A stretch of DNA of 64,000 bases from Caenorhabditis elegans (GCF_000002985.6 NC_003283.11:5394001-5458000); one strand, 5' to 3'; counted from the first letter of the stretch, positions 24,242-36,998 are shown. Made by a program: numbers and translations. The notes: generated by a model from the sequence alone, not told the origin.

Positions 24242-26015
24242 TCAGAAATTCACCGGAACATGCTTAGATGTTACACGATATTTGGGATTATATTCCGGGA
24301 AACGTTCGTGCCAGACAACAAACATAAATGATTTTGGCTTGTTCACAATTGTGGCAAGCATTCCGTCTTTTCTTCTTCTAACGTCGATCTCGTCTCGAGC
24401 TTTCATGATGTATGGGCATTCGAGGAAGTCCATTCTGAAAAGAAAAATAACAATAAATTTCACTGATGACCATAATCAAAACTCACACAACATTTTCATG
24501 TCTGCGCTCCGGATGCCATCCCTGAATGTCCAAACCTTGGATGATGTGTTTGGGATGGAAGCCAGAGTTGTTATTGTGGAAAACCTCAAATCTTTGCAAG
24601 TTCGGACAATATCCGGACACCCAGCTCCTGATGAACGCGTTCATATCTTGAGTAGTAAGCTTGTGAGAGGCCAGCACGAGTCGAGTGAAATTCAGTCTTA
24701 GGAGTATATCACAAGTTATCCAGTCTCCATTGATGAAGCACACACGGTTTCGAGTGAAGATCTGGAAAGAGATTTATTGAATTTTGCGGTTTACAAAATG
24801 TTTGTGTTAGTGAATTTGAGTTGCAGAGAACTCAAAAATCAACTGGTAAGATCTCAAGAACCAGCAGAATTTTCTTTCCCAAAAAATTATCGATCTTTTA
24901 GAGCACAACATTTTTTTTTTCAAAGGTCCTGTAATCACAGGAAAAATTCACTAGTTTTCAACGGTTTAGATATTTAGTCATCACCTGTTAAATTAGTCAT
25001 TACACTGAAACTCGATAGTTATTAAAAGAGAGCTGCTGAATAAATGTTCTACTGAAGATTATCTATCTACTGAGATCAGTCAGTTTCAGAGTTGATGAAT
25101 TAAAGCTAGAGTAGATTCGCAATTATAGCTTATGGTCGCTAGCAATCACTTAACCAAGTCCTGCATCTCCAGGTTTATCCAGATTTGAAAGAAAAGTGGA
25201 GCAATCATAAACTAGATTATAGTAGGCACCACAGCCCGGCGCAGAAGTGGCTCAAATTCAAGCCCTGCACTTACCTCAGTAGGATCAAAATAATCTATGC
25301 GGAATTGAAAGTCAACGACAATTCCCTCCAAGTGTTCATACTCATGGAGCAACGTCTTCATATCATTGTACCCTCTTTTCAACGTTCCACCACATAACTT
25401 CAGCACAAGGCGATTGTTGAAAATTGGGTGGAAAATGAGACGTCGGAATTTCGAAGCGTGTCCGTCCAACTTGACTGTAGCGAGCCCAGAGCGACAATGG
25501 AAAATTGTGAAGAAAAAATCGAGACATAATTTTAGGCAACTCCCAGGGCGTTTAGTGTAGCAGTGGAGATGGCCATCTCTGAAAATAATGTTTGGATGAT
25601 GTAGAGCTGAAAAAGCTTGACTCACGTCATTGTGATTCGTAGTTTTCCTATCTTCAACTTTGTATCGTAAACATCTGGCTTGTAATCAACGTGGAAAAAG
25701 ATTGCTGGCTCCCTCTCCCAATTGTTGTAGAAAATTATCGATTTTCTTTCTTTTGTCAGGTCAATCAAAATGCGGTCAAATGCCATAATAGACTTGATCA
25801 ACGTGGGCATTCTCATCGAACTTTGGGACAATTCGAATCTGCAAATTTGAGTTGTATACTTTGAATTTTAAAAAACAGAAACAGAAAACTTACATTTGAA
25901 GAGGGGTTAGTTGTTTCAGAACTTTGCCAAGCACTGCAGGAGGTAACGCCAGGAGCTGCATGGGTTTCGTTTTTTTGAAAAACGACAAAAGTCGTCGGCG
26001 CAGATTACCCGTCAT
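24242..26015 (-). CDS. F-box protein with FBA_2-like associated region
   Basis: Read from the minus strand, five exons (26015-25894, 25838-25626, 25578-25275, 24761-24487, 24434-24242) give 368 residues in frame. The N-terminus is basic, then an F-box at about 17-55 reads LLALPPAVLGKVLKQLTPLQ followed by MFELSQSS. The remainder has the layout of the nematode type-2 F-box-associated domain, including DRILIDLTKERKSIIF, a central KLDGHASKFRRLIFHP segment and a C-terminal FRPNLQ-like CPNLQRFEVF. Such proteins join SCF ubiquitin ligases through SKP1-related subunits and belong to a large, fast-evolving C. elegans family. I chose the Met at 26015 because the upstream in-frame extension to 26168 is low-complexity and unlike the family. 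The substrate is unknown. Confidence 0.82.
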
Positions 26016-27081
26016 TGCACAGTTGAACTGTTGAGAAAGAATGAATTGGACGAATTGAGGAGGAGATGGAGGAGAGCGTTCAATTTGGTCCCATGGGAAG
26101 GTAGTCGATAAATTGTGCGCGCGCGAAAATATCTCGGTTTTTGTTTTTCGAATAAAACTGTTGATCAAAAATAAATTAATTTTCTACAGCACATGTCTAC
26201 AATTGATCACTTTTTTGTGTATTCCACGTAGCTCAAGTTAGCGCCTTTCGACGTTAACAAAACAAGTCATCTTTGGAAGCATTTTTGACACTTTGGAATC
26301 TAGGAATATGATTAAGCGATACTAATTTACGATTACTATAAGAAAATACTAAACAAAGTGAACTAGCTTGTAAGGAAGTTTTTTTTAACTGATAAAAGTA
26401 ACCAAACGCTGATATTTTCCAAATTCCATAATCACCGAAAAATCATAGAAAGCCCTTCTTTTTTTTCATAAAGCAATTTTTGTTGAAAAAAAATGCATTC
26501 AGATTTTAACTTTAATGTTTTTTTAATCCGTAAAATGATAACAAACAGAGCACAGTTTTCTCTTTAAAAAAAACGCAATTTTGGTTGTCATAAAAAATGT
26601 AAATTGTGAAAAAATAATTTAACAAAATTCTCGAAAACAGTTTGATTCGGAGATCAAATTGAAGATACTGGAATTGTTTTGAATGGTTCGGAACATGAAT
26701 TCTTCTAAAACTTACACCAATATTTGCCATTCTTCATCGCCACAGTGTAAACTAAAGTGATGAAACAGTAATTTTTGTGACAATTTTTTTTGAAATTTTG
26801 ATGCGACTTTTTAAATTCTGATACACGTTGTACATTGAAAATTAAATAACTTTTTGAAAACGGTGCATCTCACCATCGAAATCGTTCACCGAAATTAGCT
26901 CAAAGTAAATATCAAAACTTTTTGAATGCACACATTCCAAAATTTAGTTCTTTCCATTTTGAGGGTAAAATCTGAGCATGTTTTTTTGTAAGTGCCTCAT
27001 TACAATGAATAAAAAATGTTTTCAAAAAATTTATTCAACTATAATATAATATTTCAAAAGTTTGTGACGAATTTAAACGTC
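26016..27081. other. Intergenic region between two minus-strand genes
   Basis: It holds the presumed promoter of the F-box gene (26.0-26.3 kb) and the 3' flank of cyp-14A5; the complement of TTTATT near 27028 is a plausible polyadenylation signal. I see no further gene. Confidence 0.5.
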
Positions 27082-29264
27082 CTAAGCATTCTGTGGAACC
27101 AACTCGCATAGATATGGTTTCACAGTAATCACACCTCCATACACTGGTTTCAAATCGACATTGGTTTTTGGAATGAACTCGTACTTTTGGATGAGCGCAC
27201 TGAAAATCAAAAACAACTCCATTCGGGCCAGTCCTTCGCCCACGCAATTTCGCTTTCCGACACTGAACGGTATTGTTCGTTCAAGTACAGTCTGAAATAG
27301 GCTTAAAGTTAGAAATGCAGACCTGGAATTTGATATTTTACCTTGTTCAACGTTTTTCCGTCAGGCATCAAATATCTGTCCGGGTTGAATTTAGAGTTCT
27401 CTTCGAAAACTGGGTCATTTTTCAAAACCGACCAAATTTGAGCAAATAAGAGAGTTCCAGTTGGTATGTTGTGTTCTTTGACAAGGACATCTTCTGTGTC
27501 TGAAAATACGTGTTTTCAATGATTTTATACAAATGTATTTAGTAACTTACTCATATGAGTTGCTAAAATGGGAACCATATTGGAGCATCTCTGAACTTCA
27601 TGTATCACTGCTTGAGTGTAAGGCATATTTTGTTTGTCAGACATGGATGGTAGTCTCGCCGTGCCTATATTCTCAAAAATTTCGTTTCGAACTTTATCTT
27701 GAACTTCTGGATATTTCATCATGAATGCCAAATGCCAACGAAGGGAATTCGAGGCTGTTTCCATTCCAGCTAGCCAGAAATCAAGTACTGATGCGCATAG
27801 ATTTGTCATACTGAATTTTTTTTAGTTTTTAATTTGTTTTACTTTTGTAAAACATAAATCTTTAATGACTCACTCAAGATTTGGATTTCCGGTTTGTTTC
27901 ATTTGTTGCATGTAAGCATGCACAAAATTTTCAGGCTCACTCTCTCCATCGTAATTTTTAAGTTGGCTGGTAACCTCCTCTTCGATGAACTGTTGATACT
28001 GAAAATTAAATTGTAAATAGTATGCCAAGCTAAAAAATTGAAATTTGAATCTGGCAAAAATTTAAATTTTCATTTTTTTTCAACTAAAAAATTGGCGCGA
28101 AATTGAATTTTTAAAAAAAGTTTGGGGTGAAATTGAAATCTTCATAAACTCACCGATTTAATATTGTTTTTAATACTGTGATATCCCAGGTTTCCGATAA
28201 CTGGTAAATGTCGTAGCCATGGAAAAGCGGAAACAAGAAGCGAAGCATTGCCTTGCGCAATTTTCAAATGTCTATCGACAACTTTTACAAATTTTTCAAA
28301 TCTTCCCGCATCTTCATATTTGTAATGATATCCGAAAAGACTTTCATTGATCACATTCCCAACGCAAAGTTGAATCGGCCAATACATATCTACATTCTTT
28401 TTATCAGAAATATGTTCCAGCTGTGCCAGCATTTCATGAACAGATCTCATAACCTGTTCTTCCATTAAATTCCTGCCCAAGCCAAAATCCCGAAGGATTT
28501 TCAGTGCAGTTCTTCTTTGAATCTTCCAATTGTCTCCACTTGAAAACACGACTCCTGTGTTTGGATGGGGTTGAAAAAGTATTTCAGGAAGTCGTTGGGC
28601 ACGATTGACAAAGGCGTCACCTAGAAAATAGGTTTTTGTTTAATTACAAGAATGGGGATTAACTTTACAGCTAGACTTCGAAATGAGACAAGTTTTACAA
28701 AAATATGAGCAGGAAAACTCAATTCTTACCCCTAGAAATGTTGCTCTAGATTTTTGCATGTTTTCAACAATTTTTTTCTCATTTAAAATTTCTAAAAAGG
28801 ATGTAAACTTTTTAACTGAACATTGCTAGATAACTTTTTAAAGATTTTTCTCAACAAGCTTCTAGAACGTTTTACCCGTGGAAAATATTAGAAATCAAAG
28901 TTAAAACTAGTTGTCTATGTATTTCATATTTAAAAAATGGCAATGTCTTTAAAATATTAACCTTGCGTTACAAACGCTTCCTTGATATGTTCATAATCTG
29001 TCAGAACAACTGCAGGTAGTGGTGTCCAGACAGTGAAACATGGTCCATAGGTTTTTGATAACTTATCCAAGTGTTCTTGGATATTATCGGCTGGGAACTG
29101 AACAATCAAACGCATTAAACAATATTATAAAGTCAACAAACCTGCAGAAGATTCCCGAAAAATGGTAGTGGAAATGGCCCTTTTGGATATTTTCTCACTT
29201 TCCAATAAAAAGATATCACATATGAAATGATAAATACAGATAAAGCAACGATGAAAACGCTCAT
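27082..29264 (-). CDS. cyp-14A5: Cytochrome P450, CYP14A type
   Basis: Seven exons on the minus strand (29264-29142, 29097-28962, 28620-28154, 27998-27874, 27810-27551, 27499-27342, 27291-27082) give 492 residues, the normal P450 length. An N-terminal membrane anchor (residues 1-21) precedes the proline-rich hinge KYPKGPFPLPFFGN. Other marks are the I-helix AGMETAS (about 298-304), the K-helix EVQR (355-358) and the haem-binding FSVGKRNCVGEG with the thiolate ligand Cys439. It should act as a microsomal monooxygenase; CYP14A enzymes of C. elegans are mostly intestinal and xenobiotic-responsive. A GATA-type site lies about 110 bases upstream of the start. The chromosome V location fits cyp-14A5 (F08F3.7), the family's member outside the X cluster. 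The substrate cannot be read from sequence. Confidence 0.93.
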
Positions 29265-29370
29265 AATGATCTTTGTTGGACAGAATAGTTTTGTCTGATT
29301 TTTATACAATTCTTTCCTAATTTTATATCTTATTTTTCAACACTGCGCAACATTTCACAATATTACATAT

Positions 29371-29380
29371 CGATAAGATC
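29371..29380. promoter_or_regulatory. GATA-factor site upstream of cyp-14A5
   Basis: CGATAAGATC about 107 bases upstream of the cyp-14A5 ATG resembles the ELT-2 intestinal GATA consensus TGATAA. This is consistent with gut expression of CYP14A genes. It is a motif match only. Confidence 0.45.
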
Positions 29381-29956
29381 AGTGACAACAGGCAGAGAAA
29401 ACAAGTATCGAGATGTCTGCCGCAAGTGTACTTTTTGATTATAAGTGGTCGACGTCTTTTGTTTGAATGGACTTGCCAAATAACATATTTACTTTTCAAA
29501 AAACGTAATTAAATTAAGAACTCATATGTAGGTGAACTAGATGTTGAAAAAAGGTACTGAACAATTCAACCTGTGCTGAGAATTCTAAAAAATGTGGTGA
29601 TTGTAAATGAAATCGTTAAAATTATTTTCATAAACAAATTTTATAGGGAAGCTTTAAATCCATTTCAAAAATTTGGAAGTTGAAATGTATTGGTTTTCTT
29701 CACCATTTCCTAATGGAATGTTTGAAAAATTCTGTACTTGGAATGAATTCTGTAAAAACTGGCCTAATGCATTTTTGCTCCTTGTCTGACACAATATCAT
29801 CCTTGAACTTCCCCACTATCCTATTGTATCTGGCCCAATTGAGAATAATTTTTGAATTATTTCATTTATATTTTATACTCTATTTTGATAACAAAACAAG
29901 TATTTCTTTGTATCAATTGGTACATATCATTTAAAAAAAGGATAGCGGCCCGTAAA

Positions 29957-30077
29957 TTGACACAAGTTACAGTAACTCGTTGTCCACGTGGTGAGACTCA
30001 TGCATGGTAGATTTAGCGGAATTTCTCCGAGGTAAGAGGAAACCTCCGGACAACGAGTCGCGGGCAAATGGTGTCAA
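29957..30077. mobile_element. Short inverted-repeat element, MITE-like
   Basis: The outer words TTGACAC (29957-29963) and GTGTCAA (30071-30077) pair, and inside them ACTCGTTGTCC (29975-29985) pairs exactly with GGACAACGAGT (30048-30058). The central part holds a small GAGGT/ACCTC hairpin. The 121-bp unit is GC-richer than its surroundings and non-coding. It is probably a MITE, though a structured RNA gene is not excluded. Confidence 0.55.
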
Positions 30078-30298
30078 ATTTTAAAAAAAGACACTTAAAG
30101 AATGAAAATGCATAATTGAAAGAGAAATGTGAAGAAAATAAGTTATTGTTCTATCACAGAAATTGAGGAATGTGGAGTTGTTTGTCTGAAATTCGAGTGA
30201 ACCAGATGTATATAGAATCACAATTCAACTGGTCGGAAAAAATGTCAAACTTCTGCCTTGCTTCTACTTAAAGAAAAATATTTGCTTTTTAGATTAGT

Positions 30299-30653
30299 AT
30301 TGCTATTTAAAGTTTAGTCGTGTACAGTTTGACTGGATCTCGCGTTGCTTGGTTTACCCTGATAGTTGTAATATTTCATACTTTATTTTCATGGTAAATT
30401 TTTAATTCTTAAATTAAAAAAAAATATCCATACAACCAATAAATTAATTTCCAGCACAAACTTGTACCTACTCGCAAAATTTCATCGATTTTTGGACGAG
30501 AAATTGATGATTTTGAACGAAATTCTGAGCGCTCAAGTGAAATTGGTACATTTCAAGGACGACTCACTGAACTCTTAATTGATTAATTGAATTTGATTTT
30601 CAATATTGGAATTTCACTTTGTGAACGTATCAAATCAAATAAAATTGATTACG
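30299..30653 (+). pseudogene. Truncated copy of the 19.4-21.0 kb membrane-protein gene
   Basis: This segment matches 20720-21070 almost base for base. It covers the 3' half of exon 5, the whole last intron with its GTAAAT donor and TTCCAG acceptor, the last exon, the stop codon and the AATAAA region. Because the intron is kept, the copy arose at DNA level and not by retrotransposition. A C-to-A change turns a Ser codon (TCA) into TAA at 30308-30310; the remaining reading is open with a mix of silent and replacement changes. No upstream exons or promoter are present. It is in the same orientation as the parent, about 9.6 kb away. Confidence 0.9.
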
Positions 30654-33600
30654 ATGTTCTCGATGTTTTTTATCTTGGCAAGAGATTTCTAAGTTTCCAG
30701 CCGACTTAAAATTTTAAGAAATTCGGAGTTTCTTTTAAAGTTTTCAAGGTTAGTTGCGGCATGCCTGTAGGCAGGCAGGTAGAGAATTATTTTTATAAAA
30801 TTTCAAATTTTGCAAAATTGCCGGAATGGACAATTTCCGAAAATCAGAATTGCCGGAAGTGTAAATTTGATAATTTGTGTACATTTGTCTCGTAGACATT
30901 TTTGTCTCGTAGACTTATCAAATACTGAAAACCAATGTAGTTTTCTATTAATTTTTCGAAAAATAGATGGATTTGACAATTTCCAAAACTGTCCGGCAAT
31001 CGGTAATTTCTATAATTTCAACGGGATATTCGCTCACCTAAAATGTGCAAAAACCTCCAACTTTTCCCACAAGTTCTCGATCACGCTCACCCGCCCTCGC
31101 GTCCCCGATCTGTTTACAAAAATCAGAAACCATATTTCCACCTTTCCATAATGAAATGCAGCAACCGAAAAAACTGATAAAAATCATCACCACCTCATTG
31201 TTATCTGTCAAAAGATCAAACAAAAATAATTGCGAAAATGATGAAAACGTGCGATAAGTCAACGAATTCTCGAGAGGAGCAAACTTCTGCAGAGGCCATC
31301 GCCACGTGCGTTCTTATCAAAAAGAGATAAATTATTTCTCAAGGTGATCGGAAGATGTGGTTGAATCGTCGTCGTAGAAGTAGTTCAATCAACTTTGAGA
31401 TCAAACAATTATAGTGTCCATTACTGCAACGGAACTCTCAATTTCATTGTTCAGTAGACTAAGTTTCAAATTGTCTGTTGATCCGAATTTCAGACGTTTT
31501 ACAGTCTTCCTTGTCGTTTTGAGGCGAAGTCTATAAAAAAATGAGTAAAAACAAGACAATAAAAAAAGAAAATTATAAATATAAAACTACCAGACAAATT
31601 TAATTGGCGGACTGACAAGTGTGCCAAAATTAACAATTTTAACAAAGTTTTAATATTCGATAACTTTTGGAAATTGGCAACTCTCAGACCATTTTTTGAG
31701 CATTTTCTCAAATTCTTTCACTTAAAGTCAATGTTATTTACAGATAATAAAAGTAATTTTCTATATCTTATACATACATGTTTTTATGAATTTCCTATAT
31801 AGCTACATAGTTGGCACCCTTTCCGTTGATGTCTGCACAATGTATCGTATGAATGTGTTGAAAGCAAAATTAAGGCCGAAGGTCACCTTGAAGGCAGGTA
31901 GGTAGGCATTTGTGACTACTTTGAATGTATTGTCAAAAATTTTTGGCAAGGTTTGGGCAAATAAAACCTATTCGGGGGTCATTCTCAATGGAATTATCTT
32001 CATCGTTGAGTCTAGAATATTGTTGGATCTAATATAAAACGGTTATACTTGTTTGAGTTTAAAATTTTTTAAGTTTAAAATTTTTCGACATGTTCTAAAT
32101 CAAACTGAAAAACAAAAACTAGAACTCTCGCAAAAATCCTACCAACTTGATAAAATTTGTTTTAAAGCGGAATTACATACCTACAGGTTTGTAAGAATTT
32201 TCTGACGTATTTTAAAATATTAAAAAAAATTTTTAGGTTTTTGAATTCGTTCTGAGTGGCAATGGTATTTTATTTTAGGTTAGAACGGTCCGTTTTTCAA
32301 GCCGCTTATAGTTAGATCAAAACATTGAATTTTCGGGAGCTCTTTCTGATCCCTAATTCAGCAACTGGTGGTCCAAAATCGAATCTAAGTATTATTGCAC
32401 CAATGCCATTAATAATTTGAAAATGTGACCGTTTTTATGTACCTGGAACTTTGTTAATGTCTAACCGAAATAATCTCCCAAAAAGTTACCTTCAAAAACA
32501 TCGATAAGATCAGAGTAAAACGCAATTCCTTTCAAGACAAAATTTAGATCACAATCTTACACGTGATTTTTTCCGTCCTCTCAAAATTTAGATTCATATT
32601 TTAATGATACGAAACATTAGTTGTTTTAAAATAAAAATAAAATCACCTAAATTCAAGGAATGCTGCTGACTTCATATCACGCCTTACTGATCTTCGGTGC
32701 AAACGCGCCGCCCCTTTTCCCTGATGACCAAGAATGCACTCCCATCTAATGTTCCTTTTGAAACTTTTATAGATTTCAATCAAAACGGTAATCATAAAAG
32801 TTTGTTATCATTTGGCTTGTTTTTTCTTCACTGTCAATATGAAGATGAAAAGCGGGGCTTTCTTTGTTGCGGCAATACGTTTTTTTTTTTCATTTTCTCA
32901 ATTTGATTCCACAATTTCAATAATTGAATTCCAAGCTTTATAGTTTGATTAAAAAATTTGCAATGTGAAAGGCGCTGCAATTTTTTTCAGCTCACATTGT
33001 TAGCAGGAACTTTCTAAAAGTTGACATTCTTCCACATTTTTCTGTACTGTACTGGAACATGGCAATCCGATTATATTGTTCAGAATAAGTTTCGTTTAAA
33101 ATCAAACGTTCAAAATTTTTTCAAGAGATTTTTTTGGCTGGCTTATTTGTTCAAAAAATCAAACAACCATTAAAGGTTTAAAATATAAATTGCAACTGAC
33201 TTTTGTAGAGACTGATTCTAAAGACTATTTGGCTGAAGAATTTCAAATAATTGTTTCTTTTTTTGCCGAATTTTTGAAACCGTGTCTTCGGGAAGTGTAT
33301 AGTTTTAAGTCATCTCTGATGTAAGAACTACAAAAATTATCTGAAAACATTTTGAACTTTGTGAATTTTATCTAATACTTAAAAACTAATACTTTGAGAG
33401 TTTGTAAGCTTACGGGTATTTTCTTATCTTGATGAAACTTGTGTTTTGCTTTTACCAGGGTTGTGCGGAAATTAATTTCAAAATTGCTAGAAAATGACTG
33501 TTTGTCTAATATTTTTCATTTGTGTAAAGTTAATATTACTTTGGTTCAGAAGTTAGTGGGAATTCTCTGACAACTCTAAAAAATTGCCGAATGTCATAAA

Positions 33601-34216
33601 AAGTCCTTCAAATTATGGATAATATTATTTCGGTATTTTGAAATTTTTTATACAATTTTTTAAATACAATTTTGTACAAATAAGCATTTCTGCAAACTTT
33701 TAAATTGAGACTTGTTTTATTTTCAGATCAATGAAATAATTGATCTCAACGCAAAATGTTGGAAATAAATATTAGAATTTCCAAAAATCACCCCCTGTGT
33801 TGAACCCAGTATAATTCCACAACGAAACTATAAACTGCATAGCCGACAGTGCAAACTACACATAAATATTTGACCTACTCCCCTACACGTTGTAAACATG
33901 GTTCACCAAACCATACTGTTTTGGTGATCAGGCCTTAAAAACAATATGAACGTTTATTCATCATCTTACTTTTCGGTCCAAAATGTTCATCTCATTTCGG
34001 ACCACAGATCATTTCACGTCTTCTACTATATTTTCTACATTTTTATGAACCTACAAAATGTTTAAACTTTTCTTGTTGTCTACTCCCTGTTTTATCTTTT
34101 TTGGCAACATGACATTCATTTTATCTTTTTCGGAAAGACCATGAAATCGTAAACTGAAAATAAAATGACTTCTCATCACCTTTTTCTCTCTTTCAGTAAT
34201 TCAACCGAAACAAAAA
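30654..34216. other. Upstream region of rhr-1, with GATA motifs and repeats
   Basis: No coding exon is supported. Near 31195-31335 several GATA-type words (TTATC, CGATAAG, CTTATC, GAGATAA) and an E-box CACGTG cluster within 140 bases, which could be an enhancer. GGCAGGTAGGC-type repeat copies occur at about 30750-30785 and 31870-31915. The rest is AT-rich. The last 200 bases before 34217 hold the likely rhr-1 promoter and a trans-splice acceptor. Confidence 0.5.
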
Positions 34217-36246
34217 ATGAGGTCGCCTCTCCACCAGAATCAGCTCACTCTCATTTTGGGACTCTTCCAGGTATGTGATTCGAATTTTATTTAGATCTCT
34301 ATAGATCTCTATAGAGTTTAGATTATTCGAGAGTTTTTCGAAAAGTTTATAAACCGAAAATTTTACCGGAAATTTTTTGTTTGCTCAAGATGTATTTGTA
34401 GAAATAATATTTAACTATTTCGGTTTTTCAAAAGAAAAATCCGAGGGATATTTTCAGACAGTATTTGGCAAATTGCCAATTTTACAAATGAAAATAAAAT
34501 TCGAAGAATGTTCTGAAAAGCTTTCATAGGACGGTATATTGGAAACTATCTAATTTATTCCAGGTTGTGTTCCTGGTCATCTTCGCTCTTTATGGAAGCT
34601 ATGACGCCAGTGCTCTTCCAAGTGAAACAAAAAATGTTGAAGAAGCTGCTCGAATGACAAATCTCTATCCACTCTTCCAAGATACTCATGTTATGATCTT
34701 CATTGGTTTCGGTTTTCTTATGACTTTCTTGAAACGATATGGATTCTCTGCTGTTTCCATCAACATGCTTCTCGCTGTATTCACAATTCAATGGGGAATT
34801 ATTGTTCGTGGAATGGCTTCAGCTCATCATGGATTCAAATTCACAATTTCTTTGGAACAACTCTTGACTGCTGACTTTGCTGCCGCTGTGATCCTTATCT
34901 CAATGGGAGCAATGCTTGGAAAACTATCACCAAGTCAATACGTCATCATGGCTTTCTTCGAGACTCCAGTTGCTCTGATTGTTGAGCACATCTGTGTTCA
35001 CAACCTTCAGGTAGGGCTCTAACTGTCTTAGAAAAACTTCTGGAAAAACATCTTACAGATCAATGACGTCGGAGGATCAATCATTGTGCACGCCTTCGGA
35101 GCATACTTCGGACTTGCATGTGCCAAGGGATTCGGAAAGAAGGAACAACGTGGACATACCAATGAAGGATCCACCTATCACACTGACATCTTCGCCATGA
35201 TCGGAGCCATCTTCCTCTGGATTTACTGGCCATCGTTCAATGCGGCTGTAGCTGCTACTGATGATGCTCGTCAAAGAGCTGTTGCCAACACTTTCCTCTC
35301 CCTGTGCGCGTGCACCATGACAACTTTCCTAGTCTCCCAAGCTGTTGATAAGCATGTAAGTTTTAGTAGATACCGTTTTCAATCTGATAGTTTATCACGC
35401 TGGATACTGGGAGCTTCTATCTTGCTCGTCTTTGGGTTCAAAAAAAATTGAAATAGGTCGAGATATAAGCTGCTAAACTAGAATAGTCATGTGGGAGAAA
35501 CTTATAGAAGAAATACGGTTATTCTGATGTAATAAAACATTTGAAAATTCCAGAAGCGCTTTGACATGGTCCACATTGCCAACTCGACATTGGCCGGAGG
35601 TGTCGCCATCGGAACCACTGCAAATGTTGTTCTCGAGCCATACCACGCTATGATCATTGGAGTAATTGCCGGAGCCGTTTCAGTCATCGGATACAAATAT
35701 ATCACCCCATTCTTGTCTGAGAAACTCGGAATCCATGATACTTGTGGAGTCAATAATCTTCATGGAATGCCTGGACTTATTGCCGGATTCGCGTCGATCG
35801 CCTTCTTGTTCATCTACGATGAAACTAGATATCCAGCACAGTGAGTCTATTGGAATATTTAATTTTTGAAAAATATCCATTGTTCTAGATACGACAAAAT
35901 CTACCCAGGAATGGCTCGTGGAGAGGATCGAACCAGAATGTTTGATGAGAAGACCCAGGCTTTGAACCAGCTTATGGCAATCGGACTTGTCTTCTTGGCA
36001 TCAACTGTCTCTGGATATTTGACCGGACTTCTTCTAAAGTTGAAGATTTGGGATCAAGTTCGTGATGATGAATATTACGCAGATGGAGACTATTTCGAAA
36101 CTCCAGGAGATTATGATTTCACATCGAGAGTAAGTTTTTGAAAAAAAATTCAAAAATCAAATTTTATTGTTTATTTCCAGATTGTCACCTCTGTCAAGCA
36201 AATTGAAGTTGCCGAATACAATCCACTCAGCCAAAAAGAGGTCTAA
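34217..36246 (+). CDS. rhr-1: Rh-family ammonium/gas channel RHR-1
   Basis: Six exons (34217-34270, 34564-35010, 35059-35355, 35554-35840, 35889-36129, 36181-36246) give 463 residues. The protein has the multi-pass layout of Rh/Amt channels, with family words [52 protein letters not shown] and the signature [12 protein letters not shown]. Rh proteins conduct NH3 or CO2 across plasma membranes, and C. elegans rhr-1 acts mainly in the hypodermis. The C-terminal tail is acidic and cytosolic. TTTCAG at 34192-34197, about 20 bases before the ATG, is a good SL1 acceptor. The polyadenylation signal AATAAA is near 36320. The gene is convergent with the membrane-protein gene at 37.5-38.6 kb. Confidence 0.97.
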
Positions 36247-36797
36247 TTTTATCAATAAGCATTTAATCAATTTGTTTTATTGCTCGTTAGTCGTTCATGT
36301 ATAATCTCCCTGATGTTTTGAATAAAAATATTTTGCCTTGAATTAATCTTAATGTTTTTACTTTTTAAACTTTTTTTAAATTTTTCAAAGGAACCAGAAA
36401 AGATGTTTTTATTGCTCTCTATCTTTATTCGATAAAATTTTTGACATTAAATGTCACAATACATTAACTTATGCGAGTTGAATAATGGGGTTTACATCGA
36501 GAGAAATGGTGGAAAAAAGAATAAATTCAGAAACGATTGTGTAGCAACTGATTCTTCTCTTCATCAGGCTCTTCCAGCACATCAGCATTGTTGCCAAGAG
36601 TGACCACAGCATCGCTGGTTCCCACAGAAGTTTTTGTGATTGCTGCTGATGACGATTGATGTTTGACGGCACGAGCCGAAAGCTGGCTTTTCTTTTTTAG
36701 CGGCTTGTTTCTAAGATTTATTGGCTCCAGCTATTTTCTGAAAGGCGAAAAGCATTGTTTTATTGAAAATTGAGTTTAACGTATATATATTTCCTTT

Positions 36798-36998
36798 ATT
36801 ACCTATCCAGTGGACGTTGACAGCTAAAAAATAGAAGAGACGCAGAAAAACATTGTTCCCCGCAACGAAAACACGTTTCCCCGCAACGAAAATCCACGTT
36901 GAGCTACCACGTGGCTTCGGCGTGTTTTCGTTGCGGGGAACAATTTTTTTCTGCTTCTCTTCTATTTTCGAACTGTCAACGTCCACTGGATAGGTAAT
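36798..36998. mobile_element. Near-perfect palindromic element (MITE)
   Basis: The left end ATTACCTATCCAGTGGACGT and the right end ACGTCCACTGGATAGGTAAT are exact reverse complements over 20 bp. The complementarity continues through AGAAGAGACGCAGAAAAA and GTTCCCCGCAACGAAAACAC to a centre near GCTACCACGTGGC. The left arm holds a second copy of the CCCCGCAACGAAAA word, so the arms differ slightly in length. It is a non-coding foldback of about 200 bp, typical of C. elegans palindromic transposon derivatives. The superfamily is unassigned. Confidence 0.8.

Noticed and set aside
26016-26168. N-terminal extension of the F-box protein to the Met at 26168
   Set aside because: The added residues are low-complexity and unlike the family, whose members begin with a short basic stretch just before the F-box, as the Met at 26015 gives.
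29975-30058. Resemblance of GAGGTAAGAGG to a spliced-leader donor, suggesting an SL-like RNA gene
   Set aside because: The leader sequence, Sm site and proximal element of SL RNAs are absent; the inverted termini fit a MITE better.
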